Assembly (NCBI RefSeq): GCF_000468755.1
Contig: NZ_AWEZ01000006.1
Span: 1-64,000, forward strand
Origin: Olsenella profusa F0195
GTDB taxonomy: Bacteria > Actinomycetota > Coriobacteriia > Coriobacteriales > Atopobiaceae
Reading direction: 5' to 3'
DNA: 64,000 bases
Shown here: positions 44,404-52,886 of the stretch, piece after piece
Position numbering within the stretch: the first letter of the stretch is position 1
How the letters are laid out: every line of letters starts with the position of its first letter
The notes under the pieces: generated by a model
What the model saw: only the letters and a program-made list of their open reading frames with translations
The model's database searches: none
What the model was told of the DNA's origin: nothing
Made by a program: the position numbers and the translations under genes

Positions 44404-44790
44404 ATGGCATATCGCACCAGCATCGGGCCCGACGTTCGCGCGCGATCGGTTGCAGCCGCGGCGTTCGTTCCCGGGACCGGGGAGGTCGTCCAGAAATCGT
44501 TTCCGTACGACCAGTGGGCGGTGGCGGAGTGGGCCAGGTTCATCCCAGCCCGCAAAATGTGTCTGCGGGTCCGGCTTGACCAGGTTCGGTCTGCAGCGGA
44601 AGCTCGGAGAGGCGGGCGTGGAGTGTTGCGTGGGTGCCGTCTTGAGGATGCCGCTCCCCTCGGGCGACCGCGTGAAGTTCGACAAGCGCGACGTCATGTT
44701 CCTGTCCCGCATGTTTGTGATGGGGAACGTCATCAAGGTGGCTATGCCCACGTTCGCGAGGACTGTCGGCACGACTGAACCGCCTCCCAT
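44404..44790 (+). pseudogene. IS110-family transposase fragment, frameshifted
   Basis: The first ~40 codons from ATG 44404 read as an IS110-type N terminus (SIGPDVRARSVAAAAFVPGT, then the acidic/aromatic follow-on). Near 44540 the homologous reading moves to another frame (LQRKLGEAGVECCVGAV, then DKRDVMFLSRMFVMGN, the DEDD-domain segment) and stops matching at about 44770. The C-terminal half is missing. It is a decayed insertion-sequence remnant. Confidence 0.7.
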
Positions 44791-44793
44791 CTC

Positions 44794-45069
44794 TTGGGCA
44801 TTGAGATAGACATTCGAAAGATGGAAGGATTTGTTGTGCCGATCGACCCGCAATGCAAACGCGATCGATTGCTCAGGGCACGCGCTGCCGAGATGTTCGC
44901 CAGACGACTCAGCTACAGATTCGTTACCAAGGAGCCTGACGCCCCCGCGGAGGCCGTGAGAAACTGGCAGCCTAGTGACCACTACGCAGTCGCGCACCCC
45001 AAGGTGCCGACCAGACCGACCACCTTACCCCGCTCGATGTCGACTCAGGTTCCGCACCTGTACGACTGA
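44794..45069 (+). other. open frame of doubtful coding value
   Basis: A 91-residue frame (for example ARAAEMFARRLSYRFVTKEP) follows the IS110 remnant without a ribosome binding site or a standard start at its beginning. The composition is protein-like in the middle. It may be a fragment of a gene disrupted with the IS. No family recognised. Confidence 0.2.
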
Positions 45070-45592
45070 CCCCTGCCCTGGAACCATGGTCGCCTCCGAG
45101 CCTGTCCTATGGTCTTATCCCGCACCCACAGAGTAGTCCAGGTGCCACTATCGTTTCGCGCGGCCGAGGACGAACGCGGTCGCAACGGGGACGAACGCAA
45201 GATGCCGCGATTGAATCAAGTGCCCTGACGGACACCGTATGTTCGGTGAGGTGTGGCATCCCGGCATGCACGCACGGCACGTCACGGCGGTGGCTCGAAG
45301 TTTGCCGTCCAGGGTTTAAAACCGACCGTTTGCGAACGAGCCTCATGATCTCCGGAGTCGCTGCCTTCGACTGTCGGCGTCAGGATGACAGCAGTCGGAT
45401 GGGCAGTGGGCTTCCGACAGTCTGTCTACCAGCAGGTTCTATCATCCTTTTGACAATCTGAAGAGAGTAATTATTTTTACTAATAAATCAATATTACTTA
45501 GAGATAAAACGCAAAAAAACAACAAATATATCAGCTTTACCATTCAGAGTATGCCCCAGTGAAAGGGGTTGGCGGTCGGCCGATGACCGAGT
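45070..45592. other. 520 bp non-coding with an AT-rich island
   Basis: I see no gene. The first 350 bp are ordinary GC with short frames only. From about 45440 to 45545 the DNA becomes strongly AT-rich (runs such as TTATTTTTACTAATAAATC and CAAAAAAACAACAAATA). A TTGACA hexamer at 45450-45455 is followed after about 15-17 bp by AT-rich -10-like sequence, a plausible promoter for the downstream catabolic cluster. An AT island this sharp may also be an H-NS/Lsr2-like or LysR target. Confidence 0.45.
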
Positions 45593-45635
45593 GGAATCCC
45601 GAATCCATACGGGGCCCGGACCCAATCGGGATTCC
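45593..45635 (+). promoter_or_regulatory. inverted repeat in the leader of the catabolic cluster
   Basis: GGAATCCCGA (45593-45602) and TCGGGATTCC (45626-45635) are exact inverse copies, 23 bp apart, 38 bp before the first gene. Inside lies GGGGCCC. It may be an operator for the LysR regulator encoded at the end of the cluster or a leader RNA hairpin. Confidence 0.5.
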
Positions 45636-45673
45636 GGACAGTGCCAGGAAACATCCGAGAGGAGCTGGTTTTT

Positions 45674-46027
45674 ATGAGTTGGAAGATCACGCGCAGGAAC
45701 GAGGCCACGTTCTACGAGCCGCCAGCTCACTTTGACGTGCGCTGCACCCGTCTGAACAACGCAGACGAGGTCAATGATGGCAGGGTTGTCTTTGGTCTCT
45801 CACACTTCCTGCCTGGCGGTGGCTGTGAGTATGGTTCCAACCCCTGCGAGAGCATCTACTACATCGTCGAGGGCGAGATGGACATCACGACCGACGACGG
45901 CAAGACGACGACCCTTCACAAGGGTGACTCGTACCACTGTGGCCCCAACACCGAGAAGGGCATCAAGAACAACGGTCCTGTCACTTGCCAGATGCTGACC
46001 ATCATCGTTCCTCCCACAGCCAAGTGA
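45674..46027 (+). CDS. cupin-domain protein
   Basis: This 117-residue protein is a single conserved beta-barrel: motif 1 around LPGGGCEYGSNPCESIYYIVEG (Gly-rich with metal-ligand Glu/Cys, where classical cupins have two His) and motif 2 KGDSYHCGPNTEKGIKN. The altered first motif makes the metal site unclear. The start ATG 45674 follows GAGAGGAGC. It is the first gene of a plus-strand cluster with an SDR, an ADC-like enzyme, an aldehyde dehydrogenase, an MFS transporter and a crotonase. It may be a small isomerase/decarboxylase or a ligand binder for the pathway. Confidence 0.8.
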   Translation: MSWKITRRNEATFYEPPAHFDVRCTRLNNADEVNDGRVVFGLSHFLPGGGCEYGSNPCESIYYIVEGEMDITTDDGKTTTLHKGDSYHCGPNTEKGIKNNGPVTCQMLTIIVPPTAK

Positions 46028-46105
46028 GGCCATTCTAGAAAGTTTGGAAGAGTGCCGGCACATGCCTGATACGTGTTGGCCGTCATTCATGAAAGGGGTA
46101 TTGCA

Positions 46106-46888
46106 ATGACCGACCTATTTGATCTGACGGGCAAGAAGGCCGTTGTCGTCGGTGGCGCTGGTGGCATCGGACAGGCTATCGCCGAGGGGCTTGGCGAGGC
46201 GGGTGCTCAGGTTATGATTGCAAGTCGCAAGGAGGACTCCCTCAAGCGCGCCCAGTCCGAGATCAAGGCCAACTCCGGTGTCGATGTCGTGTACCACGTT
46301 GCCGACGTTACCGACGAGGATGCGGTCGAGGGGCTGCTCAAGGCTGCGGTCGACGAGATGGGGACGGTGGACATCCTCGTCAACTCTCAGGGCTACAACA
46401 AGAAGTTCCCCGGCACCGAATTCCCCGTCGACGAGTGGAACAAGCTCATGGACGTCAACGTCAAGTCCCTGATGCTCACCTGCAAGCACTTCGGGAAGTA
46501 CTGGAAGGATAACGACAGGCAGGGCAAGATCATCAACGTCGGATCCGTGCGCGGCATCCGCGCCGTGGGCAACGGCGGCATGGGAAACGTCGGCTACTGC
46601 TCGACCAAGGGTGCCGTCGAGATGCTCACCAAGGCATACGCTTCCGACCTTGGTCCTAAGATTCAGGTCAACTGCATTGGCCCCACCATCACCTACACCC
46701 CAATGATGGTCGGCCTGCTGCCGGATGACGAGACCGCTCGCAATGCCATCGCCAAGGCCATGCCCGCCCAGCGCATCGGCTATCCCGACGACTGTAAGGG
46801 CGTGTCGATCTTTCTGGCCTCAAAGGCCTCGGACTTCATCACCGGCTCGTCAATCTATCCCGACGGCGGTCTGAACGCCGTGGGTTAG
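46106..46888 (+). CDS. short-chain dehydrogenase/reductase
   Basis: This 260-residue NAD(P)-dependent oxidoreductase has the cofactor loop VVVGGAGGIGQAIAE, the NAG-like position read as ILVNSQGYN, catalytic Ser in VGSVRGIRA and Tyr164-x3-Lys168 in GYCSTKGAVEML, plus a C-terminal IYPDGGLNAVG. The classical SDR length fits. It resembles polyol/keto-acid reductases such as gluconate 5-dehydrogenase; phloroglucinol reductase also belongs to this superfamily. The substrate is unknown; the cluster suggests a cyclic ketone or polyketone. GAAAGGGG precedes the ATG. Confidence 0.88.
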   Translation: MTDLFDLTGKKAVVVGGAGGIGQAIAEGLGEAGAQVMIASRKEDSLKRAQSEIKANSGVDVVYHVADVTDEDAVEGLLKAAVDEMGTVDILVNSQGYNKKFPGTEFPVDEWNKLMDVNVKSLMLTCKHFGKYWKDNDRQGKIINVGSVRGIRAVGNGGMGNVGYCSTKGAVEMLTKAYASDLGPKIQVNCIGPTITYTPMMVGLLPDDETARNAIAKAMPAQRIGYPDDCKGVSIFLASKASDFITGSSIYPDGGLNAVG

Positions 46889-46964
46889 GCCCACTCGCGT
46901 GCGGCGGGGCATCCTGCCCCCACAGCTCTCTGGGTGGACATCACGTACATGAGAGAAGAGACAT

Positions 46965-47834
46965 ATGAGCCTCACGTTTGAGAAGAACAAGATATACGAG
47001 ATGCCGGTCTTCTTCGGACCCTCGCCCGATCCGAAGAACCCCCGCCCGGACGGCACGATCCTCAACAAGCCGGCTGACGTCGAGGCGGCCACGGTCATGT
47101 TCGAGACCGATGTCGGCATGCTCGAGGCACTGCTTCCGGATGGCTTCTCGCTGGCGGAACCCGTCCTTTCGGTGGCTCAGTGCGAATTCAAGCACATCGG
47201 CAACTTCGCAGGAAACTCCTATACGCTCATCAACATCTCGGTACCTACGAAATTCGATGGCGAGCGCGACCATCTGCGCGGGGATCTCGTGCTTGCCATG
47301 TACGAGAATCACGCCGAGCCAATCATCGGCGGTCGCGAGCTTCTCGGCTACAGCAAAATCTACGCAGACATACCCTGCCTTGCCGAGCATGACGGCATCG
47401 TGAGGGGCCAGGCCTCCGACTGGGGCTTCAAGTTCCTCGACCTCAGGCTCGACCTGAACAGGCAGCCCGAGGACGGCGAGTACATGAGTCGGATCACGGG
47501 CGAATCAGAGGCGAAGTTCAACTACAAGTACATCCAGGCGTGCCCCGAGAAGGGGCAGAAGCCGTGGGAGGCTGCGGTGGACGCGAGCTATCCCGTCGCC
47601 AACCCGACGATCGGCTGGGAGGCGCCCGAGGGCTACCCCTACACGCTCGCGGAGCCAAGGAGGCAGCCCTGCGCTGGTACGGTCGAGTTTCATGCCCCTA
47701 CAGGCGAGGACATGCCCATGTCCTGGTGGATTCCCGCCTACCTTGCCAAGCTCCCTATCAAGCGCTACATCGGTGCCTCGCATACTTTCTATACCGACCC
47801 TGCCGACTACACGCGGATCTACCGACTGCGCTAG
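46965..47834 (+). CDS. acetoacetate-decarboxylase-family protein
   Basis: This 289-residue protein has the ADC-like fold: an N-terminal proline-rich segment, VMFETDVGMLEALLPDGFSL, and the active-site region GGRELLGYSKIYADIP, with Lys131 at the position expected for the Schiff-base Lys of acetoacetate decarboxylase. Family members decarboxylate beta-keto acids or catalyse aldol/dehydration steps through a Lys imine. In this cluster it could decarboxylate or cleave a ring-opened beta-keto acid. The start ATG 46965 follows GAGAGAAGAG. Confidence 0.8.
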   Translation: MSLTFEKNKIYEMPVFFGPSPDPKNPRPDGTILNKPADVEAATVMFETDVGMLEALLPDGFSLAEPVLSVAQCEFKHIGNFAGNSYTLINISVPTKFDGERDHLRGDLVLAMYENHAEPIIGGRELLGYSKIYADIPCLAEHDGIVRGQASDWGFKFLDLRLDLNRQPEDGEYMSRITGESEAKFNYKYIQACPEKGQKPWEAAVDASYPVANPTIGWEAPEGYPYTLAEPRRQPCAGTVEFHAPTGEDMPMSWWIPAYLAKLPIKRYIGASHTFYTDPADYTRIYRLR

Positions 47835-47907
47835 TCGCGTCCCTACGGGCCGGCGCCCCCAACCGCACCCGTTGCGGTTCCCCTATTGATGAAAGGAACC
47901 TTATAAC

Positions 47908-49425
47908 ATGTCTGTCGAGCGCAAGGGCTACTGTGTCAACGGCGAGTGGAGGGCGTCCGTGACGGATACCTACACCCCGGTCACTGACTCCAGCACGGGC
48001 GAGGTCATCGCGGAGGTGCCTCGCTGCACCGCCGAGGAGGTCGGGGAGGCCATCGCCTCCGCGCAGGCGGCCTTCCCGGCCTGGTCGGCGCTCTCCCTCT
48101 CCAGGCGTGTCCAGATGATGTTCAGGTGGCGCGACGTCCTCGTCGACCATCTCGACGAGCTCACCCTCCTGTGCGCAAAGGAGCACGGCAAGAACCTCAA
48201 CGAGAGCCGAGGCGACATCCTGAAGGCCATCGAGCCCACCGAACTAGCCTGCTCGCTACCCTATGCCATACAGGGCTCGAATGCCGTTCAGGTGACGACG
48301 GGCTTCGATTGCTCCACGTTCCGTCAGCCGCTCGGTGTCGTGGCCGGCATCGTGCCCTTTAACTTCCCGGCCATGATTCCCTGGGGCTGGATGGTGCCCC
48401 TGGCCATCGCCTGCGGCAACACCGTCGTCCTCAAGGCCGCCACGCCCACTCCGCTCACCTCGATGAGGATCCTGGAGCTGTTCTACGAGGAGGCCCACTT
48501 CCCCAAGGGTGTCGTCAACCTCGTCACCTGCACACACAACGAAGCCGACATCCTGCTCACGGACGAGCGGATCAAGGCCGTGACCTTCGTGGGTACCACC
48601 GGCGTTGGCAAGCAGGTCACTGCGACGGCGGCTGCGCACGGCAAGCGCGTCCAGGCGCAGTGCGAGGCCAAGAACCACGCCCTTGTGCTGGCGGACTGCG
48701 ACCTCGAGGCCACGACCAACGCGGTCATCAACTCCGCCTTCGGCTGCGCGGGCGAGCGTTGCATGGCGCTCCCAGTGTGCTGCGTCGAGGAGTCCATCGC
48801 TGACGAATTCGTGGCGATGCTCAAGCAAAAGGCGGAGGCCATGGCCATCGGACGCGCCTACGACCCCGAGACCAAGCTTGGTCCGCTCGTCTCCGCCGAG
48901 CACAAGGCTCGCGTCGAGGGCTGGATCGCCAAGGGCGTCGAGGAGGGTGCCCAGCTCGTCCTCGATGGGCGAGACCGCGTCATCGAGGGTTCCGAGGGCG
49001 GGTTCTACCTCGGCCCCACCATTTTCGACCACGTCGAGCCTGGCATGACCGTCGGCGAGAGGGAGATCTTCGGACCGGTCGTGTGCATCAAACGCGTGCA
49101 TGGTTACGAAGAGGGCATCAAGGTCATGAACGCCAACCCCTTCGCCAATGGCTCTTCCATCTTCACACAGGACGGCTATTGGGCACGGCGCTTCAAGCTG
49201 GAGACCGATGGCGGCATGGTGGGCGTCAACGTCGGCATCCCCGTCCCCACAGCCTATTACCCCTTCAGCGGGAACAAGCAGTCCTTCTTTGGCGACCAGC
49301 ATGTCCTCGGCCTCGACGGCTACCGCTTCTACACGCGCGCCAAGACCGTCACCGAGCACTGGTTCGACGAGGGAAGCTCCGCGAGGAAGCTCGACAGCTG
49401 GGAGGGCACCGTCGAGCGCGAGTAA
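47908..49425 (+). CDS. aldehyde dehydrogenase, methylmalonate-semialdehyde-dehydrogenase type
   Basis: This 505-residue enzyme has the MmsA/IolA-type pattern: PFNFPAMIPWGWMVPLAIACGNTVVLK, the cofactor loop VGTTGVGKQV, CEAKNHALVLADCD and the nucleophile Cys285 in CAGERCMALPV. In this subfamily the usual ALDH Glu is replaced and the enzyme is CoA-acylating, turning (methyl)malonate semialdehyde into propionyl- or acetyl-CoA. It is the likely exit to central metabolism for the cluster. GAAAGGAACC precedes the start. Confidence 0.88.
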   Translation: MSVERKGYCVNGEWRASVTDTYTPVTDSSTGEVIAEVPRCTAEEVGEAIASAQAAFPAWSALSLSRRVQMMFRWRDVLVDHLDELTLLCAKEHGKNLNESRGDILKAIEPTELACSLPYAIQGSNAVQVTTGFDCSTFRQPLGVVAGIVPFNFPAMIPWGWMVPLAIACGNTVVLKAATPTPLTSMRILELFYEEAHFPKGVVNLVTCTHNEADILLTDERIKAVTFVGTTGVGKQVTATAAAHGKRVQAQCEAKNHALVLADCDLEATTNAVINSAFGCAGERCMALPVCCVEESIADEFVAMLKQKAEAMAIGRAYDPETKLGPLVSAEHKARVEGWIAKGVEEGAQLVLDGRDRVIEGSEGGFYLGPTIFDHVEPGMTVGEREIFGPVVCIKRVHGYEEGIKVMNANPFANGSSIFTQDGYWARRFKLETDGGMVGVNVGIPVPTAYYPFSGNKQSFFGDQHVLGLDGYRFYTRAKTVTEHWFDEGSSARKLDSWEGTVERE

Positions 49426-49505
49426 TGCCCCCGATGCAGGGGCCGCGACACTTGTTGCCACGGCCCCTGCGGCCCCCTTCTAACGTGACAGGAGGAGCTG
49501 CCACA

Positions 49506-50729
49506 ATGTCAACCCAAGGAAGCGGACACAAATGGCTGGGGTTCGCCATCCTGATGCTTGCCGGCATCACGATCAACATCTCCCAGCTCAAAGTCGTCCC
49601 CATCAACAATAACATCGTTACCGCGCTCGGCGTCGATCTTACGAGCGTTGCATGGCTCACAAGCGTCTTTACCATCGCCGGCATCTTCCTCGCGATTCCC
49701 GGCTCCGGGATCATGGCACGTATCGGCCTCAAGCGCATGCTGGTTGCCCTTCTGGCGTGCCTGCTGGTCGGCAATCTTCTCGGCATCTTCGGCTTTGCCG
49801 TCTCGTCCTACGCCGTCGTCCTCATCTCCCGCATCGTCGAGGGCATCTCGTGTGCCCTGGTCATACCCTGCGGCTTGAGCCTGCTGGCCTTCTGGTTCGG
49901 CGGCACGTCGAGTATGGGTCTGGCGACGGGCATGTTCACCATCGCCAATCCCGTCGCCAACTTCGTCGTCATGAACGTGAGCCTGCCTCTCACGATGGCC
50001 GCAGGCAGCGTGACGGGGTGCTGGTGGTTCGTCGCCATCCTGGCGCTCGTTAGCCTGGTCGGCTCCGTGGCTCTGATCGATGACGGCACCTCCGCAGGCG
50101 AGGGGTCAGATGCGTCCGAGAGGGTCTCCCTCGCCGACGCCACCATCAACAACAGGCCGCTCGTGGTCATCTGCATCGCCATGTTCTTCCTCTCGTTCTG
50201 CCTGATGGGCGTCGTGACCGACTATCCCACGATCTTCACGGTCGCTCATGGCCTCGATCAGGCTATGGCGAACTTCTACACGAGTCTCAACGGCCTCGTA
50301 GGCATCCCGGCCGCCATCGTCCTAGGTTGGGTCATAGGTAGGACGGGCAAGCCCTTCATGGTGGCCTTCATCGGCGCCGTCGGTACGCTCCTGGTCGACC
50401 TCGGCCTCCTGTGGCTGAGCCCGGCGACCTATCTTGTCAACGTAGTTGCCGCGTCCATCTTCACGGGCGGCTTCGCGGTGACGGCGTTCTTTGAGATTAC
50501 GCCCCAGCTGGCGATGCGCAAGGAGTACGTCCCCTTGGCGTCCGGTGCGCTCAACACCTTCTACTACCTCGGCATCTTCCTCTCTACTCCTTGTCTTACA
50601 GCCCTATCCGCGCAGGGCAGCGACTGGACAGTCCCGGCGTTGCTCATGGCCTGTTCGGCCGTAGTTCTCTGCGTGCTGGTCATGGTCGCGAGGCGGCTGG
50701 CCGAGGCTGAGGGTGTCGAGGTCCACTAG
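49506..50729 (+). CDS. MFS transporter
   Basis: This 407-residue protein has twelve hydrophobic segments in two halves separated by a polar loop (DDGTSAGEGSDASERVSLAD). The loop-2/3 motif is present as GSGIMARIGLKRMLV. It is similar in layout to CynX/NarK-like anion or organic acid transporters. Its position inside the catabolic cluster makes it the presumed importer of the substrate. Strong GGAGGAG site before the ATG. Confidence 0.85.
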   Translation: MSTQGSGHKWLGFAILMLAGITINISQLKVVPINNNIVTALGVDLTSVAWLTSVFTIAGIFLAIPGSGIMARIGLKRMLVALLACLLVGNLLGIFGFAVSSYAVVLISRIVEGISCALVIPCGLSLLAFWFGGTSSMGLATGMFTIANPVANFVVMNVSLPLTMAAGSVTGCWWFVAILALVSLVGSVALIDDGTSAGEGSDASERVSLADATINNRPLVVICIAMFFLSFCLMGVVTDYPTIFTVAHGLDQAMANFYTSLNGLVGIPAAIVLGWVIGRTGKPFMVAFIGAVGTLLVDLGLLWLSPATYLVNVVAASIFTGGFAVTAFFEITPQLAMRKEYVPLASGALNTFYYLGIFLSTPCLTALSAQGSDWTVPALLMACSAVVLCVLVMVARRLAEAEGVEVH

Positions 50730-50838
50730 CGTTCGCTACCGGTTCCTACGTCCCATCCCATTGGTGTCAGAGCGCCTCGCGCGCCTGGAAACATAGGACC
50801 GTGCCGTCAGGCACAGACAAACAGAAAGAAGGCAGGTC

Positions 50839-51852
50839 ATGGGTAAGCCACTAGCAGACTATGTCAAGCTCCCACAGCTTGAGGAGTACAAAGAGTGGTT
50901 CAAGGACTTCGCGGACCTCTATCGGGAAGATGGCATCCTCCAGGTCACGTGGAAGACCAACGACGGACCGATGTACCATTCCGGCATGAGCCATCGCGCC
51001 TGCAGCCAGCTTACGCGCGTGCTCTCCCTCGACTGGAAGAACGAAATCATCATCTTCACCCACATCGGCGACAATTGGATGACCGAGAGCGACCCCAACG
51101 GCTGGGACACGTATGCCGAGCTGCCCACCCAGCGCTTCCAGCATCAGTACTTCGATGATACCAATCTCATCAAGAACATGGTGTTCGACCTCGACGTGCC
51201 TACCATCGGTGCGATTCCCGGCCCTGGCTTCCACTGGGACTCCGCAATGCTCTGCGACATCACCATCGCTTCGGATGACACGTGGATGGAGGTTCCCCAC
51301 GCCCACGGTGGGCTTGTTCCTGGCGACGGCATGGGACTCATGGCCCAGCACTTCTTCGGCACCAAGCGTGGCAACTACTACGCCATGACCGCTCGTCAGT
51401 GGACTGCCCAGCAGATGCTGGACTGGGGCATGGTGTCCGAAGTCGTCAAGAAAGGCACGGTCATGGACCGCGCGTGGGAAATCGCACGCATGCTCAAGAC
51501 CATGCCCTACGAGAATCGCACCATCATGTCCAACCTCGCGAAGCGCCCCCTCAAGAAGCTCTTCGTCGAGGACCTCAAGCTGCATACGGTGTCTGAACAA
51601 TATGCCTCCCTGCTGCGTATCGCTGCAGGTGACCTGGGCGACACTAACGCCGGTCAGCAGGACGAGAAGTACATCAGCCAGACCAACGACTGGCGCTACT
51701 GCCATGACTGGATGCAGCAGCCTCCCACTCGTGAGAGCTGGGACGGGTTCCGCACCAAGCCGTTCGAGTGGGCAAAGGGGGTCGAGGAGGGCAAGGAGAC
51801 CAACCCCTTCACACCGAAGCCGACCGAGCCATACAGGCCCAAGAAGGCATAG
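50839..51852 (+). CDS. crotonase-superfamily enzyme, 6-oxocamphor-hydrolase-like
   Basis: This 337-residue protein has an enoyl-CoA-hydratase fold core (about 30-240), but the CoA-handling oxyanion pattern is altered (DVPTIGAIPGPGFHWDSAM). The segment EVPHAHGGLVPGDGMGLMAQHFFG has His154 and Asp163 with the same spacing as the catalytic His/Asp of 6-oxocamphor hydrolase as I recall it, an enzyme that splits cyclic beta-diketones by water (retro-Claisen) without CoA. A C-terminal extension of about 70 residues (Trp/Pro/Lys-rich) is extra. I infer C-C hydrolysis of a cyclic 1,3-diketone; a CoA-dependent hydratase/isomerase role is the alternative. Confidence 0.75.
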   Translation: MGKPLADYVKLPQLEEYKEWFKDFADLYREDGILQVTWKTNDGPMYHSGMSHRACSQLTRVLSLDWKNEIIIFTHIGDNWMTESDPNGWDTYAELPTQRFQHQYFDDTNLIKNMVFDLDVPTIGAIPGPGFHWDSAMLCDITIASDDTWMEVPHAHGGLVPGDGMGLMAQHFFGTKRGNYYAMTARQWTAQQMLDWGMVSEVVKKGTVMDRAWEIARMLKTMPYENRTIMSNLAKRPLKKLFVEDLKLHTVSEQYASLLRIAAGDLGDTNAGQQDEKYISQTNDWRYCHDWMQQPPTRESWDGFRTKPFEWAKGVEEGKETNPFTPKPTEPYRPKKA

Positions 51853-51949
51853 GATGATACAGCTCGCCTGATCTCTGGGAGAGGGCTTCGCATCCCCCTC
51901 TCCTCGCGCTGCTCTCGGGGCCAAGTCCATCACGGCTATTGAGGGACAT

Positions 51950-52873
51950 ATGGAAATCAGACAATTGCGCTACTTCGTGGCGGTCGCGGAGATGCAAAGC
52001 TTCACCAAGGCGGCCAAGATGCTCTTCGTCTCCCAGTCCGCGCTCTCTCAGCAGCTGGGCAAGCTCGAGGACGATATCGGCCTGCGCCTGGTGGACAGGA
52101 CGACGCGTGCCGTGAGCCTGACGGATGCCGGGAGGGAGGTCCTGCCTTCCGTCCGTCACATCCTGCGCGAGGTGGACCATCTCGCCTCCATCGATGAGTC
52201 CTCCAGCGACCTCCTGCTGGGCGAGCCACACGAGATTCGGGTTGGCTTCGACCTTCGCGGCATGTACAACCGCGATCTGCGCCATACGGTCACCGACTCC
52301 CTCTTCGAGCTGCGCGTGCTGGCACCAGATCTGCACGTGAGCTTTGCGACGTTGAACTACGAGAACCTCGTCAGCGAGTTGGAGGACGGGCGTGTGGATT
52401 TGGGCTTCTTCCTTCATCAGGACAAGCGGCTGCATGGTGGTGATGCGCTTGAAGTACGGAACCTCGGCCAGGACGAGATGGTCATCGCAATCCGCTCGAC
52501 GGGGGACGTCGGGGAAGGTCCCAACGCGGCCAGGGATGTCTTGAGAGAGCACGGCGTCTGTCTGCTCGACCGCGAGAGCATGGGTTCCTACCAGTCGATG
52601 AAAATCTTCCAGGAGCTCGGCGTCGAGCCGAGGTTCTATTTCGCCTCGAATCGCGAGAGTATGCTAATGCTGCTTGATAGCGGAGAATATGCGAGCGTGC
52701 TGCCTCGCGGGGTCATACTGGGACACGACCGTAGCAACGTTCACGCCATCAGGCTCGGTATGGCCGACGCGCTATTGTACTGGCTTGCCGCCTGGCGCAA
52801 AGATGATGACAGTCACATCATTGACATCATCCTTGATGCCATCTCGTGCCGAGAGGGCCTGTTCCTCGCGTAG
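51950..52873 (+). CDS. LysR-family transcriptional regulator
   Basis: This 307-residue protein has an N-terminal winged helix (MEIRQLRYFVAVAEMQSFTKAA, then LFVSQSALSQQLGKLEDDIG) and a periplasmic-binding-like effector domain (from about 90). It is the last gene of the catabolic cluster, on the same strand and 97 bp after the crotonase gene, so it probably controls the cluster in response to its substrate. This is unlike the usual divergent LysR arrangement. Confidence 0.9.
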   Translation: MEIRQLRYFVAVAEMQSFTKAAKMLFVSQSALSQQLGKLEDDIGLRLVDRTTRAVSLTDAGREVLPSVRHILREVDHLASIDESSSDLLLGEPHEIRVGFDLRGMYNRDLRHTVTDSLFELRVLAPDLHVSFATLNYENLVSELEDGRVDLGFFLHQDKRLHGGDALEVRNLGQDEMVIAIRSTGDVGEGPNAARDVLREHGVCLLDRESMGSYQSMKIFQELGVEPRFYFASNRESMLMLLDSGEYASVLPRGVILGHDRSNVHAIRLGMADALLYWLAAWRKDDDSHIIDIILDAISCREGLFLA

Positions 52874-52886
52874 CCCCACCGCGCCC

